A stretch of DNA of 64,000 nucleotides from Tanypteryx hageni (Eukaryota; Arthropoda; Insecta; Odonata; Petaluridae). The position numbers and the translations under genes are program-made. Under the pieces are notes generated by a model. That model was not told the DNA's origin, searched no databases, and saw only the letters and a list, made by a program, of their open reading frames with translations. The DNA is taken from NCBI GenBank assembly GCA_028673005.1, contig CM054114.1:19221637-19285636 (forward strand), in the 5' to 3' direction. Positions 45,540 to 58,720 of the stretch are shown in pieces (position 1 is the stretch's first letter; each line of letters starts with the position of its first letter).

Positions 45540-45740
45540 ATAGCCATAAAAATTTAAAAAACAAGATGCGCATCTTGGCTGCAATACAGCCGTCTTCAGC
45601 AGATTCTAAAAAAAACTATTATCATTCCTCATCTCGTTTTTCATAACCTTGCTATGAGATTATGACTTATTTTCTACAATTTTTACCTCTTAAATGCTTA
45701 TTTTTAGAATTTATATTTAGCCATAACACGAGCCAGAGAA
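45540..45740 (-). repeat. Minus-strand copy of the same motif family
   Basis: On the minus strand, CTGCTGAAGACGGCTGTATT is followed by GCAGCCAAGATGCGCATCTT. Nearby AGCCATAACACGAGCCAGA (45718) recurs near 7223, so the two are probably parts of one longer dispersed element. Confidence 0.45.
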
Positions 45741-46308
45741 TTCTCTATTAAATTTCAAGACTCAATTACGTGGGAACGTATGTGGTAGCATTTTTGGCCT
45801 AGAGATCGTTACTAATTGACACAATGAATGCTTTTTGTAGCGACTAATTTCGTAGAGAATCCACCTCCCGTGCTTAAAATCTTAAACCAGACGGTTTCTT
45901 TTGCAAAAAAACTTATTTCGTATTCGCATCATGACGGCCGAAAAGTTCTACGATCCAATTTATCGTCGCGGCCACCACGGAAGAGAACCCTTTTAAAGCT
46001 TTCATATTTCCCTCAGAAGGGAATTACGGGGACCGGTTATGAGGTATTTTCTTCCTGAAGTACAAAAAGCACCAACTCCTCCCTCTCTTCCTTATTTTTT
46101 ATTCTTCCCAGACGAAGTCGTTTTTTTTAACGGACTCGTAGGGCTTTTGTAAAAATTGGGAAGGGAAGAGGAGGAGGAGAAGTGGGAGTTTTTTTAGATG
46201 GAGGTCACGTGCGCTTGTCCCATCTACGGTGTTTTGTATAAGACGAACTGGCTTTGTCTCGTTCTTTCTTGGACCAGCCATCAACTCTACAATCCTTAAT
46301 ACGCTATA

Positions 46309-46311
<3 letters not shown>
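45741..46311 (+). other. Intronic DNA, no gene
   Basis: No feature recognised. Confidence 0.3.
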
Positions 46312-46370
<59 letters not shown>

Positions 46371-46383
46371 CGCGCGCGCGTGT
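46312..46383. repeat. (TA)n(TG)n(CG)n microsatellite
   Basis: A long TA run passes into TGTGTGTG and GCGCGCGCG. The alternating purine-pyrimidine tract has Z-DNA potential. Confidence 0.95.
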
Positions 46384-47827
46384 TCTATCTTATGGCCAGT
46401 CCTACCAATCATTCGACTGGTTTGATGTTAAGGAATATATAGGCACACACATGCATTCATACACCACTCCGTTATTACGTTGATTACCTGGGTATTCTAT
46501 TAACGACTTTGTCTCAGTTTTCGTATAAAGTCATTCATAGTTCGAGTAGAAAATCTCTAGATTACCAAATAACACATTGATAAAGCGTGGAAAGGATGGT
46601 TAGTGTCCAACACAGAAGTATTTTTACAAAAATATTTGTACTATACAGTTATATATTCCATTCAAATCGCTTCTGTATGGTTGGGTTCCCGTCGCAATTG
46701 TGTGATTAATTGCATATTTTATGTTAAAAAGGCATTTTTAACTTGCATCTAGAAGTATCCTGAATTGCTGTGCATTTGATGCAATAGGCTGCCATTATGA
46801 TAAAATTTAATTTTTAATACTTCAACAGACACGTTCATGTGAATGTGTATTTTTATCATTATTATTATTAATTTTTTTTTTCAAGTAATACATCGTATAG
46901 CCTGTTCTATTGATTGAATAATTTGCTGCTCTGGACTATTTCTTTGGTCATAAATAATTCCTGTAAACCGGAAGAATATTACAGCGGCCAAATTTCCTCC
47001 CTCGTTAATTAATCAACCATTCGATGGAACAGTTACAAGTTTGTGTTACTCTCAATTTTTAACGAATTCGATTCGATTTATTTTCCGCCGTTTTGTCTTT
47101 AACTACCCCTTTAAGAACCTTATGCCCCTTGGCATTTTTTCGTTTTGGTTGGAATCTCCTTAATTCAACCCGTTATGCGAAATTTCCCCTTAAATAAGGG
47201 AGCGCAACTGCGATTTTGTCCCACGCCCACGCAAGTTAAATTTTTGGAGACATAACCTACGTAAAAAATTCGTTATAAATTTTTTATACGATTTTAATTT
47301 TTGTTGAATTTTTTCGACGTTTCAATTCTGAAAATAAATTAAAGAATATTTTATGATTTTAATTTAATTGACCTTTTTCGTCTTTCATTTCGCAAGAATC
47401 TGAGTTTCTACTGAAAGAAATGATAAATACATTAATCTACTCATGGCCACAATGGTGCGTATTATGTTTACTATAGAAAAAGATGTTTCATTTGATGACA
47501 GATTCTGGCAACATCAAATATATCATCAACGCTACACATACATTGCTATAGATTGATAGTCTGTATTTAATCATTATTTAACCCAATAGTTCCTTGTTAC
47601 CTATAAAGTTTTCTATCTCCTCTTTCAAAACAGCGTTAATAGCCAAAGAGGTTCGGCACAAAGACCTTTATCAACAAATCTATTGTATATTTTTATAATA
47701 AAATGCGTATATTCTTTAATTTCTTGTTCATCCAATTGAGTGAGTCTTTTAAACATGTTTTAGAGCCTCCCAAAAAGCGAGGTGCTCCCACGCACATCCT
47801 GGGTCTGCAACCTCCAAGTTACGCCTT
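46384..47827 (+). other. AT-rich intronic DNA
   Basis: No exon or repeat boundary recognised. Confidence 0.3.
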
Positions 47828-47990
47828 TGTCGCCAACCTAAGGGCCGAGAAAGAATTTTCTGCGGCCCATTAAAGCTACAATAGATATCGATCGGTGAAA
47901 CTTAACGAAGTTGAATTTATTAATAATTAAAATTTCGTTCAGAAAACGTTTTGAGGCGAAGTTTTACTGCTGAAGCAAAGTTTATATATT
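47828..47990. mobile_element. Truncated hAT-type fragment
   Basis: TCGCCAACCTAAGGGCCGAG is followed by GCGGCCCATTAAAGCTACAA. This resembles the left part of 38547-38620 (GCGGCCCATCTAAGCTACAA) and the terminus of 36693. The other end is missing. Confidence 0.45.
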
Positions 47991-48025
47991 CGAATTAAAC
48001 TCATTCGATACCAAATAGTCGATAG

Positions 48026-48523
48026 CAGGGGTGTCCAAACCTACGGTACCTCGGATGTATTTGAAACTTCCTATGCGGCCCACCGAATCAATCGCAAATA
48101 ATAATGTGGTGCGCCGAATCAGTCGAAAATGACATTGCGGCCCGCCGTATAGCCTTGCCTTAACTCAGTGTCTCCCAAAATATGTGGCCCAAGGTTCAAA
48201 TATACTATATCTGCACTCCTCGTGGGCCAAATAACCGACTTCCGCCATCTTCGCGGGCTACAACCATTCGAATGGAAGAATCCAGTTGGAGAGTAATTGA
48301 AGAAAACTAAAGAGCTTATTTATGGGTCAATGTTACCTGTTTTATATTAAATGTATTTATAGAGGGATAAATAAACAATTTTGTTTATATAATTTTGTAT
48401 TCTATTACATTTTCTATTATAAATATATGTGTTAAAATTTTTCTATTTATGTTACATTTTGACCTTAAATTGTTAAATCCATGGCGGGGCGAATGTGCTC
48501 CGCGAACCGTAGTTTGGGCCTTG
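48026..48523. mobile_element. hAT-type element(s), ends recognisable, TSD eroded
   Basis: The left end is CAGGGGTGTCCAAACCTACG, followed by GCGGCCCACCG and GCGGCCCGCCG. The right end, read inward, is CAAGGCCCAAACTACGGTTC. A second left-type end, CAGTGTCTCCCAAAATATGT, lies at about 48166, so two insertions may be merged. No convincing octamer duplication is present. Confidence 0.55.
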
Positions 48524-48894
48524 ACTTGAAGACAACACCCACGTAGGCGACTGGCGAGGAGTCTCCTAGATGGAGTTGTATTTCACTTCTGTTCAATTCC
48601 TGACAAATTGTATGCTAATAATATCCTGTTAATTTTTATGATCCGTACAATTCATTTAATTTGTCATTACGGCCATTCCGAATACAGAATGTTTGCCTTT
48701 CACACTTTTCAGATAATCTCTCCAATCTAAATTGAAGTTCAATTTATTTTATCTGCCTCTCATCCTTTGCACCAATTCATCATTAACTCGAATTCTCACA
48801 TGTAACTGGTAATTTAGCTTTCATTCCTCAGCAGTCATTTGCTGGTAAAGCGTTCAAATACAGAAACAAATTTGGCTGCTCCATTAGTCATATT
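48524..48894 (+). other. Intronic DNA
   Basis: No feature recognised. Confidence 0.3.
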
Positions 48895-49395
48895 ACGGGG
48901 AAAGTTTTAGTAGTATCTCGTTAAATGTTATCCGTCAAGCAACAATTAAAAACCATACATTTCTCTCCCTAGCTCTTACATGATCTGTAAGGTAGACATA
49001 TATAGATTTAAAAAAATTTTTCTGATAGAGAACTTCATTTGCCGCAGAGAAGTCCGCGAGGCCATATACTTAGGAGTTATGGTTTCGGAGATTAAATTCG
49101 AGAAAATCCCGAGCAAAACATCGCACATTTTGTTTACATCGATCGCTAAAACGGTTCTCTCTGTAAGCTACAATTAAATACTATAATGTTTCTCTTTCTA
49201 GCTCTTATATGATCTGTAAGTTATATATTTAAAAAAATATTCGGATGGAGGACAATATTTTTCGTAAAGCAGTCCGCGATGCCACGTACGACTTTAATTT
49301 CAGATATAAAAATTAAAGAATCTTTCGATGCCGTTTTGTATGTATTTCCTATAAAGAACGCCTTTGAACTTTCTGTGTACATTTATGGAGTAAAA
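48895..49395 (+). repeat. Dispersed repeat R3, copy 2, partly duplicated
   Basis: It shares with 1500-1900, in order, ATGTTATCCGTCAAGCAACA, CTCCCTAGCTCTTACATGAT, AGTCCGCGAGGCC, TATGGTTTCGGAGAT, AAGAACGCCTTTGA and CATTTATGGAGTA. The CTAGCTCTTA...GATCTGTAAG...AGTCCGCGA(G/T)GCCA block occurs twice here (48967 and 49198), so there is a local duplication. Confidence 0.65.
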
Positions 49396-49844
49396 TTTTC
49401 CATCTTGTTTCACCTGACAACGATAGAGAAAGGCTTTCAATTGATTCATTAATGCAGCGAAGGGCTCGTTTTTGTTTTTTTTTTCATTCGCGGTAGCTTC
49501 GGTGGTCGTTTTGAAGATGATGTGCTAAATCCTATGGATAGATTCTAGGTGAGGGAGAGGCGAAATAATAACGGGGACGCCTTCAGAATCGACGGCAGCC
49601 ATGAATTTTCGCCGCCGTCGAGATTGGCGCTCCTGTCGCCGACGTCTGGAGATGGAAAAGGCGATAAAATTGCGCGCGTGATGCAGTTAAAAATATTCCA
49701 GACACCTTTAGAAATAAGCAAGTCCTAGCATTACCGAGCCGACACTTGAATTCGTCAAGTTAAAAAAATTTCCGCTGGATGCAACCCGTGACGTAACGTG
49801 CGGTTGCGTTTGAGTGAGTGCATCGCCTGTGTTGAAAATGGAAA

Positions 49845-49847
<3 letters not shown>
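49396..49847 (+). other. Intronic DNA, one GC-rich patch
   Basis: 49540-49690 is GC-richer (GCCGCCGTCG, GTCGCCGACG), but no exon was recognised. Confidence 0.3.

Positions 49848-49900
<53 letters not shown>
49848..49900. repeat. (AT)n microsatellite
   Basis: An uninterrupted AT run. Confidence 0.95.
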
Positions 49901-49902
<2 letters not shown>

Positions 49903-50501
49903 GTGATCGAACTCTTCGGCCGTGCTTTTTTATTCCCAGCGATCTAGATCAAAAAAAGTCCTTGCGATTCGGTTCTGGAAACAAGTGACGGCGGGAACGC
50001 TTTCCGAGGGAGCTTTTATAAACATCAATCGCGCGGTCGTAAGCGGTTTAAAAGTGTGTCGCAATGGTGTTGCGATTTAATGTTGACTCCGTCAACCGTG
50101 TCAGATTTCTCGCCGTTCGCTGATTCTACTTTTCCCCGTCCTCTAACAAGTAAGTCACCCTCTCCTTAAAGCCTCTTCCTTTCTAGAACATGCGACCGTT
50201 TTTTTAGTCACTGCGCTTAATAATTTATCGTTTTAGTTGTCAGTGATTATCTGCGCATGCTCTTAACTCGTATCCGTCATTGTTCTTTTTTCGATAAAAG
50301 AATTCCGATTTATTTTACAATTATACCGCGTCCTATTCTGATGAAAAATTTATTTAAGGTTAATTTAGTGAAAATTAATAAAATTCCTAGGTTAATTTTC
50401 TAAATTTTATTCTGGATTATTTTTAATAGTTTATATTTAATAGCTCGTGTTGATTTGAATGTATATTATTAAACAGCAACGGCCGCCTTCGCCATGTTAT
50501 T
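49901..50501 (+). other. Intronic DNA
   Basis: No feature recognised. Confidence 0.3.
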
Positions 50502-50644
50502 GCCTAGAGCAGGGGCGGCCAACCTGCGGCACGCGTGCTGCCACTAGTGGCACGCGAAGCTCTTGTCAGTGGCACGCCTCCCGATTTGGGAAAAATAACA
50601 TTAAAATATTATGAAAGTGATTTTCAAGCGTGTCTGGCTCCCAA

Positions 50645-50766
50645 CGCTAGGGTCGCGGGTATCGAATCCTGCCGAGGGCATGGTTGTATGTGTTCGTCTT
50701 TGTTAAAGTTATTACGTTCATTGTAAAATGCCGTTAACGGCTGTTTATGAGCTGATATAAAAAAAA
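50645..50766 (+). mobile_element. tRNA-derived SINE, 5'-truncated
   Basis: AGGGTCGCGGGTATCGAATC is followed by CTGCCGAGGGCATGGTTGTA and TGTGTTCGT, matching the SINE at 31960-32136 from its B-box onward. The tail differs (GCCGTTAACGGC and an A run), so this may be a sister subfamily. Confidence 0.6.
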
Positions 50767-51256
50767 CAAGATTGGAATGGTGTACTCCATGTCGGAGTAC
50801 ACCGAGTTTCCAAATGCGTTCTTTGAGATTTCACAATGTTCTCAATATTTTTCGCTCAGATGGGTATTTAACGACAAACTAGCGAGGTACGTTGTAAAAT
50901 ACATGTAAGTCCTTATGTAAAGTTGTTATTATTGTCCGATTTTAACCAAAATTGGAATCGGTTGACCCGTTTTATCAATATTCCACAATACCAAATTTAA
51001 TGAAAATACGTCAGGTGGTTCCCGAGTTGAAACAAAGGAACATTGTAAACTACATGCAGGTTTTCATGTAAAGTGGTCGTAATTTTTGACCGATTTTAAC
51101 CAAAATTGGAATCAGACGACAAAATTTAGCAAAACTCCCCAATACCAAATTTCATCAAAATACGTCTAGCGGTTCTTGAGTTTTAACATGCGGACGGACG
51201 GACGAAAACGACCTCCCCTATGTGTGTTCACTCCGTGCACATCTTGCAAAGGACGC
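50767..51256 (+). repeat. Dispersed repeat R2, copy 2, with internal tandem duplication
   Basis: It matches R2 copy 1 throughout: GATTGGAATGGTGTACTCC, TTTCCAAATGCGTTCTTTG, and GCGGACGGACGGACGAAAAC at the end. A ~151-bp block is present twice (starts near 50891 and 51042), marked by TTGTAAA(A/C)TACATG and TTTTAACCAAAATTGGAATC. Confidence 0.7.
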
Positions 51257-51309
51257 ATAATAATATGTATGTAATTCTTTACGTAGCTGGCAAAAATGTT
51301 AGATAGCAC

Positions 51310-51564
51310 CAGAAGCGGATCAAAAAATTTCCCAAGGAGGCGGCGATATTCCCCAAGGGGGCGATCCTGATAATTTTTAATAATTACAAGTAAAGTAACT
51401 CTTATATAATTTAGTTATGATATAACTTCGAAAGTGAACATTAAGTTCAACGCCAAATACTTAAATATAAAGTTATGCTGCCAAGAAAAATCAAGATGTG
51501 GAGTACGTTTTAAGATGAATCCAGAGGTGGGGGGGAGTGTACCTCTCCCTTGGATCCACCACTG
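51310..51564. mobile_element. 255-bp hAT-type element nested in the outer hAT
   Basis: The left end is CAGAAGCGGATCAAAAAATT and the right end, read inward, is CAGTGGTGGATCCAAGGGAG, with GGGGGCG/GGGGGG G-rich subterminal parts. Flanks GATAGCAC and GGCGGCAC match at five of eight. GGCGGCACGCG to the right is outer-element sequence. Confidence 0.55.
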
Positions 51565-51637
51565 GGCGGCACGCGACACATTTTCGACATAATATGTTGT
51601 GCATTACAGAAAAAGATTGGCCACCTCTGGCCTAGAG

Positions 51638-52680
51638 GTATTAGGGCTGTACCAGTCAATATTTATAAATGCGAAATCTAATACACGCTTATGTTGTTTT
51701 AAGATAAATGACACATTCACAGGAAAGCTTAGATATAATAGTTCCTCTGTAGAATAATTAAGCAAGAATTTACTGTCCACGACTATGTTAAGTTACGCAC
51801 ACACGAACGCGCGCGCGCGCGCACACACACACACAATTACATTTTGTGTGCAATATATAGTTTATCTCCTTGACATATAATATGAAGCACAATATGTGTT
51901 AAAGATTATTATTGGGGATCATATGTTGCGTGGATCTAAATCTGAATTTATCAAATTTAAAAAATAATCAACCAGTTATCTAAATATTTTTTCCATTGTG
52001 GAGAACTCCGAAGACTTGAATTTTAAGCTAGAAAATCGCTATTGCTTTCGGAACATTTTGTTCCGTATTGTAATAAAGTAATCTCTTTTTTCTAAGCTCT
52101 AAATGTTTAGGTAAGAACCAAGTTAGCATGAAATGGCGAACGAAGCCTTTGAATCTCAGGGAAAATTGGAGGAAGGAAATCAAATCTCGCATCATGCGAG
52201 CACTTTTGCCAAAAATGGGATTTCGGCCACGTCTAGACTGTTTGAATCTTTGAGATGATTTCCCGTTGAAAAATGAAACGAGAGAAAGAGGGATGCAGCG
52301 AAGGAAACTTGGAAAACCGCCATTAGCACTTCCACGAACTTAAGATTCCGAAGACGGAAACTCAATCTCATTTCTGTTTTCGCGAATTCCAGTTTTGGAG
52401 CGCCGGGTTTAATATATTTACAGCCTCCGAAAATGAACAACAACACGTTGTTATACTTTACGACTCATATTTGGATCTCAGTCTCAGTGAGGTCTTTTGG
52501 CACGTTTTTGTTTTATGCGCGGCTTTTCTGGTGTAATTGAAGAATATTCCTAGACATGTTTACTTGAAAGGGACGAAGAGAGAGTGTGGAAACTGACATT
52601 ATTGCTATTCCAAGTTCGTTGTTTTGAGTGGGACATTTCTTCAAATTATCGCAAAACGTCTCTCCAATAGCCATAGAAAA
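51638..52680 (+). other. Intronic DNA with a GC/AC microsatellite
   Basis: (GC)n followed by (AC)n lies at about 51810-51834. No exon recognised. Confidence 0.35.
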
Positions 52681-52745
52681 CGTTAGAAGAATGGCGGTTC
52701 GGCTACAAAGTAGCCGCCACCAATAGCTAATCATTGGTAGTAGGT
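52681..52745 (-). repeat. Minus-strand copy of the GTAGCCGAA motif family
   Basis: On the minus strand, ACCAATGATTAGCTATTGGT is followed by GGCGGCTACTTTGTAGCCGA and ACCGCC. GGCTACTTTGTAGCC is a perfect short hairpin, the likely counterpart of stem II in the motif. Confidence 0.45.
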
Positions 52746-53734
52746 TCTAATAAAATAAAAAATAAATAGTTCTCTATTGGATTCACATATTTCCTTAGTA
52801 CCAGATATATCTACCTACAAATCTTTCTTAGCATTATAAAAATTAAATTTATTAATCCAGTCATTGAGGAAAAATCTCGTACCGTTCACGCTAATCCGAA
52901 TAAATTTTATGTATATTTAGCTTTATTATTTATTAAAAATAGCCCGATTCACAACAGAATTCTCGAGCCCGCTTTATGGGTGAGTATAAATTCAAGAATA
53001 AGTGCAATTATAAAAAATTGAAATATCAAGTGCTTATCTTGCGTATCTAACCTTTTTATGGCTATAGTAGGTGCTTAAGATAAAACTTTATTATTCAATT
53101 ATGATACTATTATTATTCTTGAACAGTTAATCTAGCGTTCTCTTGATCGCGGAAGATAATCCAGATGATGTAGTCATCTGTCAAGCCTCTCAGTCGGCAT
53201 TATTCAACCGAGCATATTTCTTTTGGCCAAGGTGTAAATTAGCGTCAATGAATATGACGCAAAATTTAAGAACTAAGGCATTATCTCGGTAGCAGTAGGT
53301 TTCCTTCATTACAAATGTCTACCGAACTTCTGATTGTGAGCGACAGTGAACATTCACGTTTATATAATGTCAGCGGCCTGTAAGGCTGTCGCCTCTTCTT
53401 AAGTTCTCCCCAACCCTGGCTAGCTCGCACACGTAAAAAGTGAAGCGGACTATTTTTTTAGTCCTCCTCATCGAGCCTCGTTACTGCGCACGTCATGAGC
53501 GGAAGACAGCGTCAAAGAGTAATCTTCGCCACGAGTTCGGTTTCGTTTAGGAGTTTGACGTGTAAGAGCGAGCGAAGGAAAAAGATAGAGGATCGGCAAA
53601 AGGAAAATTAGCATACATTTTTTTCCCAAGGAAATTATCCTAAAACTACTATAGGAGTTAATATACCTTAGAAATGATCGTGCACTTAAATTTAGTATGG
53701 TAACTTGAGATATATTTTTTCTAAAAGCTAAAGG
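52746..53734 (+). other. Intronic DNA
   Basis: No feature recognised. Short open frames only. Confidence 0.3.
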
Positions 53735-53960
53735 TAAATACACTTCAACATCTGAATTTGCAACCGATATGTTACTCTAATTTTCAACAACGTACTTGTG
53801 TGAATTAAGCTTTTCGTCAATTAAAAATAATAAAAGCGCATGTTTTATGGAGATAGATGAAAAACACCTTGTAGCTCCTCCTACTATTGAGTCAAACATT
53901 AGTGTCTTTGTTTCAAACGGCAAGTCCAGAATTCCTATTGACGAGCATAATATTTTTAAA
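53735..53960 (+). pseudogene. hAT transposase C-terminal (dimerisation region) relic
   Basis: In the frame of 53796 the translation reads FATDMLL, stop, FSTTYLCELSFSSIKNNKS, then DEKHLVAPPTIESNISVFV. This resembles the hAT C-terminal pattern (L-SIFGSTYLCE-FS-MK-IKSK...LTDEHL--LR-A-) seen in ZBED5/FAM200/GTF2IRD2-type transposase-derived proteins. A stop codon sits just before FSTTYLCE, the RSxLTDEHL part is degenerate, and nothing N-terminal is recognisable nearby. It is a decayed fragment, but shows that an autonomous hAT of this general type once existed in the genome. Confidence 0.6.
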
Positions 53961-55870
<1,910 letters not shown>

Positions 55871-57001
55871 GTTTTCTTTTAAGTAGCAAACGATTTTAAT
55901 TGCTCGGGGGCCCGCGCTTTCGGTGCATCCAAATTTCTCAAATTTGTTATTCGGACAAAAGGTTCATACGGGATTTTAACTACCACCTAAAGAAACCGTT
56001 GAACAATTTTAGTCAGCCTTGTACTCGTGGGTGTATCTCAATGGCGAATCCATCGTATAATCAAGGAAGACTACATTTCCAAAAATATTTGGCGTAATCG
56101 AGCAGCTTCATTAAAATAGGAATTACTCCGAGTGCACCATAAGCCCTGAATTTTCGTTCCCTATTCCTTAATTACGCAAGCGATGTTTACATTAACATTT
56201 AATATTTTATCTATTGTATTGTAAACTTTTACCATTAATATAATTACGCATTAACGTCTTACTTAATATTCACATGGATAGATGCACTGAAGTATTTAAA
56301 GCAGCAATAAAATTATGTATGCGGATTATGTCAATACTATTAGCCATAACGTAAACAATGAACAACATCTTGATTACCGAACAAATTTAAGTAGATTTAT
56401 CGATTTAGGTCGCGATAAATCCTTCCATGTTACTGGTAAAAGATAACAATGCTATAATATTCCTTAAAAATCATTTGACTCGCTTTATAAGTATTCATAG
56501 ACTATATTTAATCCATTTGTACCCTTTATCTTGGCATCGGCTAATCTTCCTCAACGGCGCGCCACGGCGTGGATTTTCCTTGCATTAATCTTTATGTGAC
56601 TATCTTCCCTTTGAAGTGGACAACAATTGAGAAATTTAGCTTTGTTGCCGCCTGGCAAATAGTCATCTAAACCGATAAATATTGCGCTTAAAGAAAATTT
56701 TCGAGCAATTTACCATGTAATACGACAAAACATGAACAGAATTAAAATATTCAGTCTTTCGTGCGTAAAATAAGCCTTTTCCCGTGAATTTAGGTATATT
56801 TATATCCACATCAGTGAAGGGCTTCATGGCATTTTGGGGTTTTTCCACACCATTTCCCATGCATTCTTATGGAAATAGTATTTTGTTGACTCCATTGGGT
56901 TAAAGAGACCCCACGGTCAGCAACCTTAGACCAAGTTCTTCCTTTGGTCCATATTATGTCCCATGAAACTTTCGAATTCGATAGCTTCAACGGTGTAAAA
57001 A
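55871..57001 (+). other. Intronic DNA
   Basis: No feature recognised. Confidence 0.3.
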
Positions 57002-57036
57002 CGTATAAAGAACATACATACATACATACACACACT
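57002..57036. repeat. (ATAC)n short tandem repeat
   Basis: ACATACATACATACACACAC-type run. Confidence 0.9.
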
Positions 57037-57229
57037 CGAAAATATTTATAAGATTTAAGCGATGCACTCGGTTAGGGTGAATCCTGAAATTCCTGTGTAC
57101 TCTCCTCGGTTCACATTCAAATAGATCTCGTGGAAAGACATGAAAAATCGCGAAAATACGCTTCCGAAGCAGATATCCCGAAAGTTATTATTATTAGTTA
57201 GGAGGTAGAATTTCTATTTTTTTTTGGAA

Positions 57230-57830
57230 TACCTTGCTTTCCCAGAGCCGACAAGATGATGGCTTCGTACGCACTTCTAATCAACTGGAAACCCTCATCC
57301 CGAACAGGCCAACCCTTTCCCTCCTCTCATTATTTTTCCCCCTCTCTCTCTCTAGCCCTAACTCCGCTCTCCAATTACTCCTCCCCTTCTCTCACCTTCG
57401 ACTACATCCTCCGTTTGGCCACCTCCTTCCACTCTTGTTACTTCCGTCATCCCTTATCTCCCTCTGCACCTCCTCCGTCCGTCTCATCGTCATTCTTCTC
57501 TATCTTATTCACCCCATTTCTTCGACTCTGCCCTTCTTTCCTTCATCCCCCTCCATTCATTTATTTTCTTCGACTTTTTTCTTTAAAACTTGCGCCTCTA
57601 CCATTTCCCCATTTCTTCCGTTCCTCGTTCCATTCTCTCTCCATCTCACCCTGCCTTCCTCCATCTCCCTGTTTCCCTCTCTCTCTCTCTCTCTCTCTCT
57701 CCCTCTCTCTCTCCCTCTCCGTGTCTCTTTTATGGCCTAGACGAGACTCTTGTCTCAATCTCGCCCAAATGAAGACGTAATACATGTATCCATCTCCTCT
57801 CTCTTCCCCTCTCTCTATCTCTCCTATCAA
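57230..57830. repeat. Pyrimidine-rich tract and copy 1 of a CTCT-tailed element
   Basis: A long C/T-rich stretch with a pure CT run at about 57678-57700. TTGTCTCAATCTCGCCCAAA (57750) followed by GAAGAC and CTCTCT repeats is copy 1 of an element also found at 58436 and 59520. The open frames across it are low-complexity. Confidence 0.6.
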
Positions 57831-58125
57831 GCCGCTGAATTCTGAAGTTTTGATACTGTGCGTAGCCGTAATATTAAAGGGAGCCATAAACTCCCAATTC
57901 CTCATCACAGAACAGTGATCTTCAATAAATCCTTCACTGTAACTGCTTGTAGATTGTGGAACGTATCGTACGTCCCAAAACAATAGAAAAACTTTCAATC
58001 AGTCTTCATCACTCAAACGGCACCGCTATTAATCCCTCTTATCTTTACAAAGCAACCCTTTATTTCAATTTTGACAAAGCAATATGTAAAAAATGAAGAA
58101 TTTTTTGTAATGATTATGTTATATC
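57831..58125 (+). other. Spacer
   Basis: Nothing recognised. Confidence 0.3.
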
Positions 58126-58129
58126 AGAA

Positions 58130-58720
58130 TAATGTCATTTAACTTGTCTGTTTTAACCAATAATCAATTTTTATTATGTACAATTTTTCCTTATAATAGT
58201 TTAAACCTTTCTCTTTCCTATTGTTATAAATTTTACTTATTGATATCTTTAGTGAATTTCAGTAGGTTTCGCAGGTTTTTCGCCCCACCTCCTTCTGGTG
58301 CGAGTGTTTTTCTGCAATGAGTTTTAGATGGATTACATCATCCCGCAATCCTTAATTTTTCCCAGTCTTTTCTTTTCCTTTATTATTATTTTGATGTTCT
58401 ATACAACATTGCACATGCATTACAACGTGGGGTTGGGTGAAAGATGTCACTTCTTAAATCTCGCCCCATATAAAGACTACCAATCAATCTCCCTCTCTCT
58501 ATCCCTATCTCTCTCTCCCCCCACTCTTTTTCCCTATTTCTTTTCCTCTCCTTTCCTTTCTCTTTCCCTTTTCCTCCCTATCTTTCTCTACCTCTTATGA
58601 TAGTGTAACTTATGGTGATTTGTTTAGTTAGCTTTAATAGGTTTCACAGGTTTTTCTTAACCCCCTTCTATGTGGGTGCTTTCCTGCAGTGGGTTTTTTG
58701 TTATTTTTCCCACACAATGA
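58130..58720 (+). repeat. CTCT-tailed element copy 2 between two direct repeats
   Basis: TAAATCTCGCCCCATATAAA (58456) is followed by GACTACC and CTCTCT repeats. AGTAGGTTTCGCAGGTTTTT (58262) and AATAGGTTTCACAGGTTTTT (58637) are direct repeats about 375 bp apart, each followed by CC(A/C)CCT..TTCT and TTTCTGCA(A/G)TG. The region thus looks like a tandemly arranged element. Confidence 0.55.

Larger units (their letters stand above)
50510..51629. mobile_element. Outer hAT-type element with perfect 8-bp TSD, containing three insertions
   Basis: The left end is CAGGGGCGGCCAACCTGCGG and the right end, read inward, is CAGAGGTGGCCAATCTTTTT. Identical GCCTAGAG octamers lie at 50502-50509 and 51630-51637. 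Subterminal GGCACGCG motifs occur at 50528, 50551, 50571 and 51569. Its interior is mostly later insertions: a SINE piece, R2 copy 2 and a smaller hAT. Confidence 0.88.

Noticed and set aside
57234..57780. Overlapping 168- and 174-codon open frames
   Set aside because: Pyrimidine-rich low-complexity DNA, and one frame ends in the CTCT-tailed repeat.
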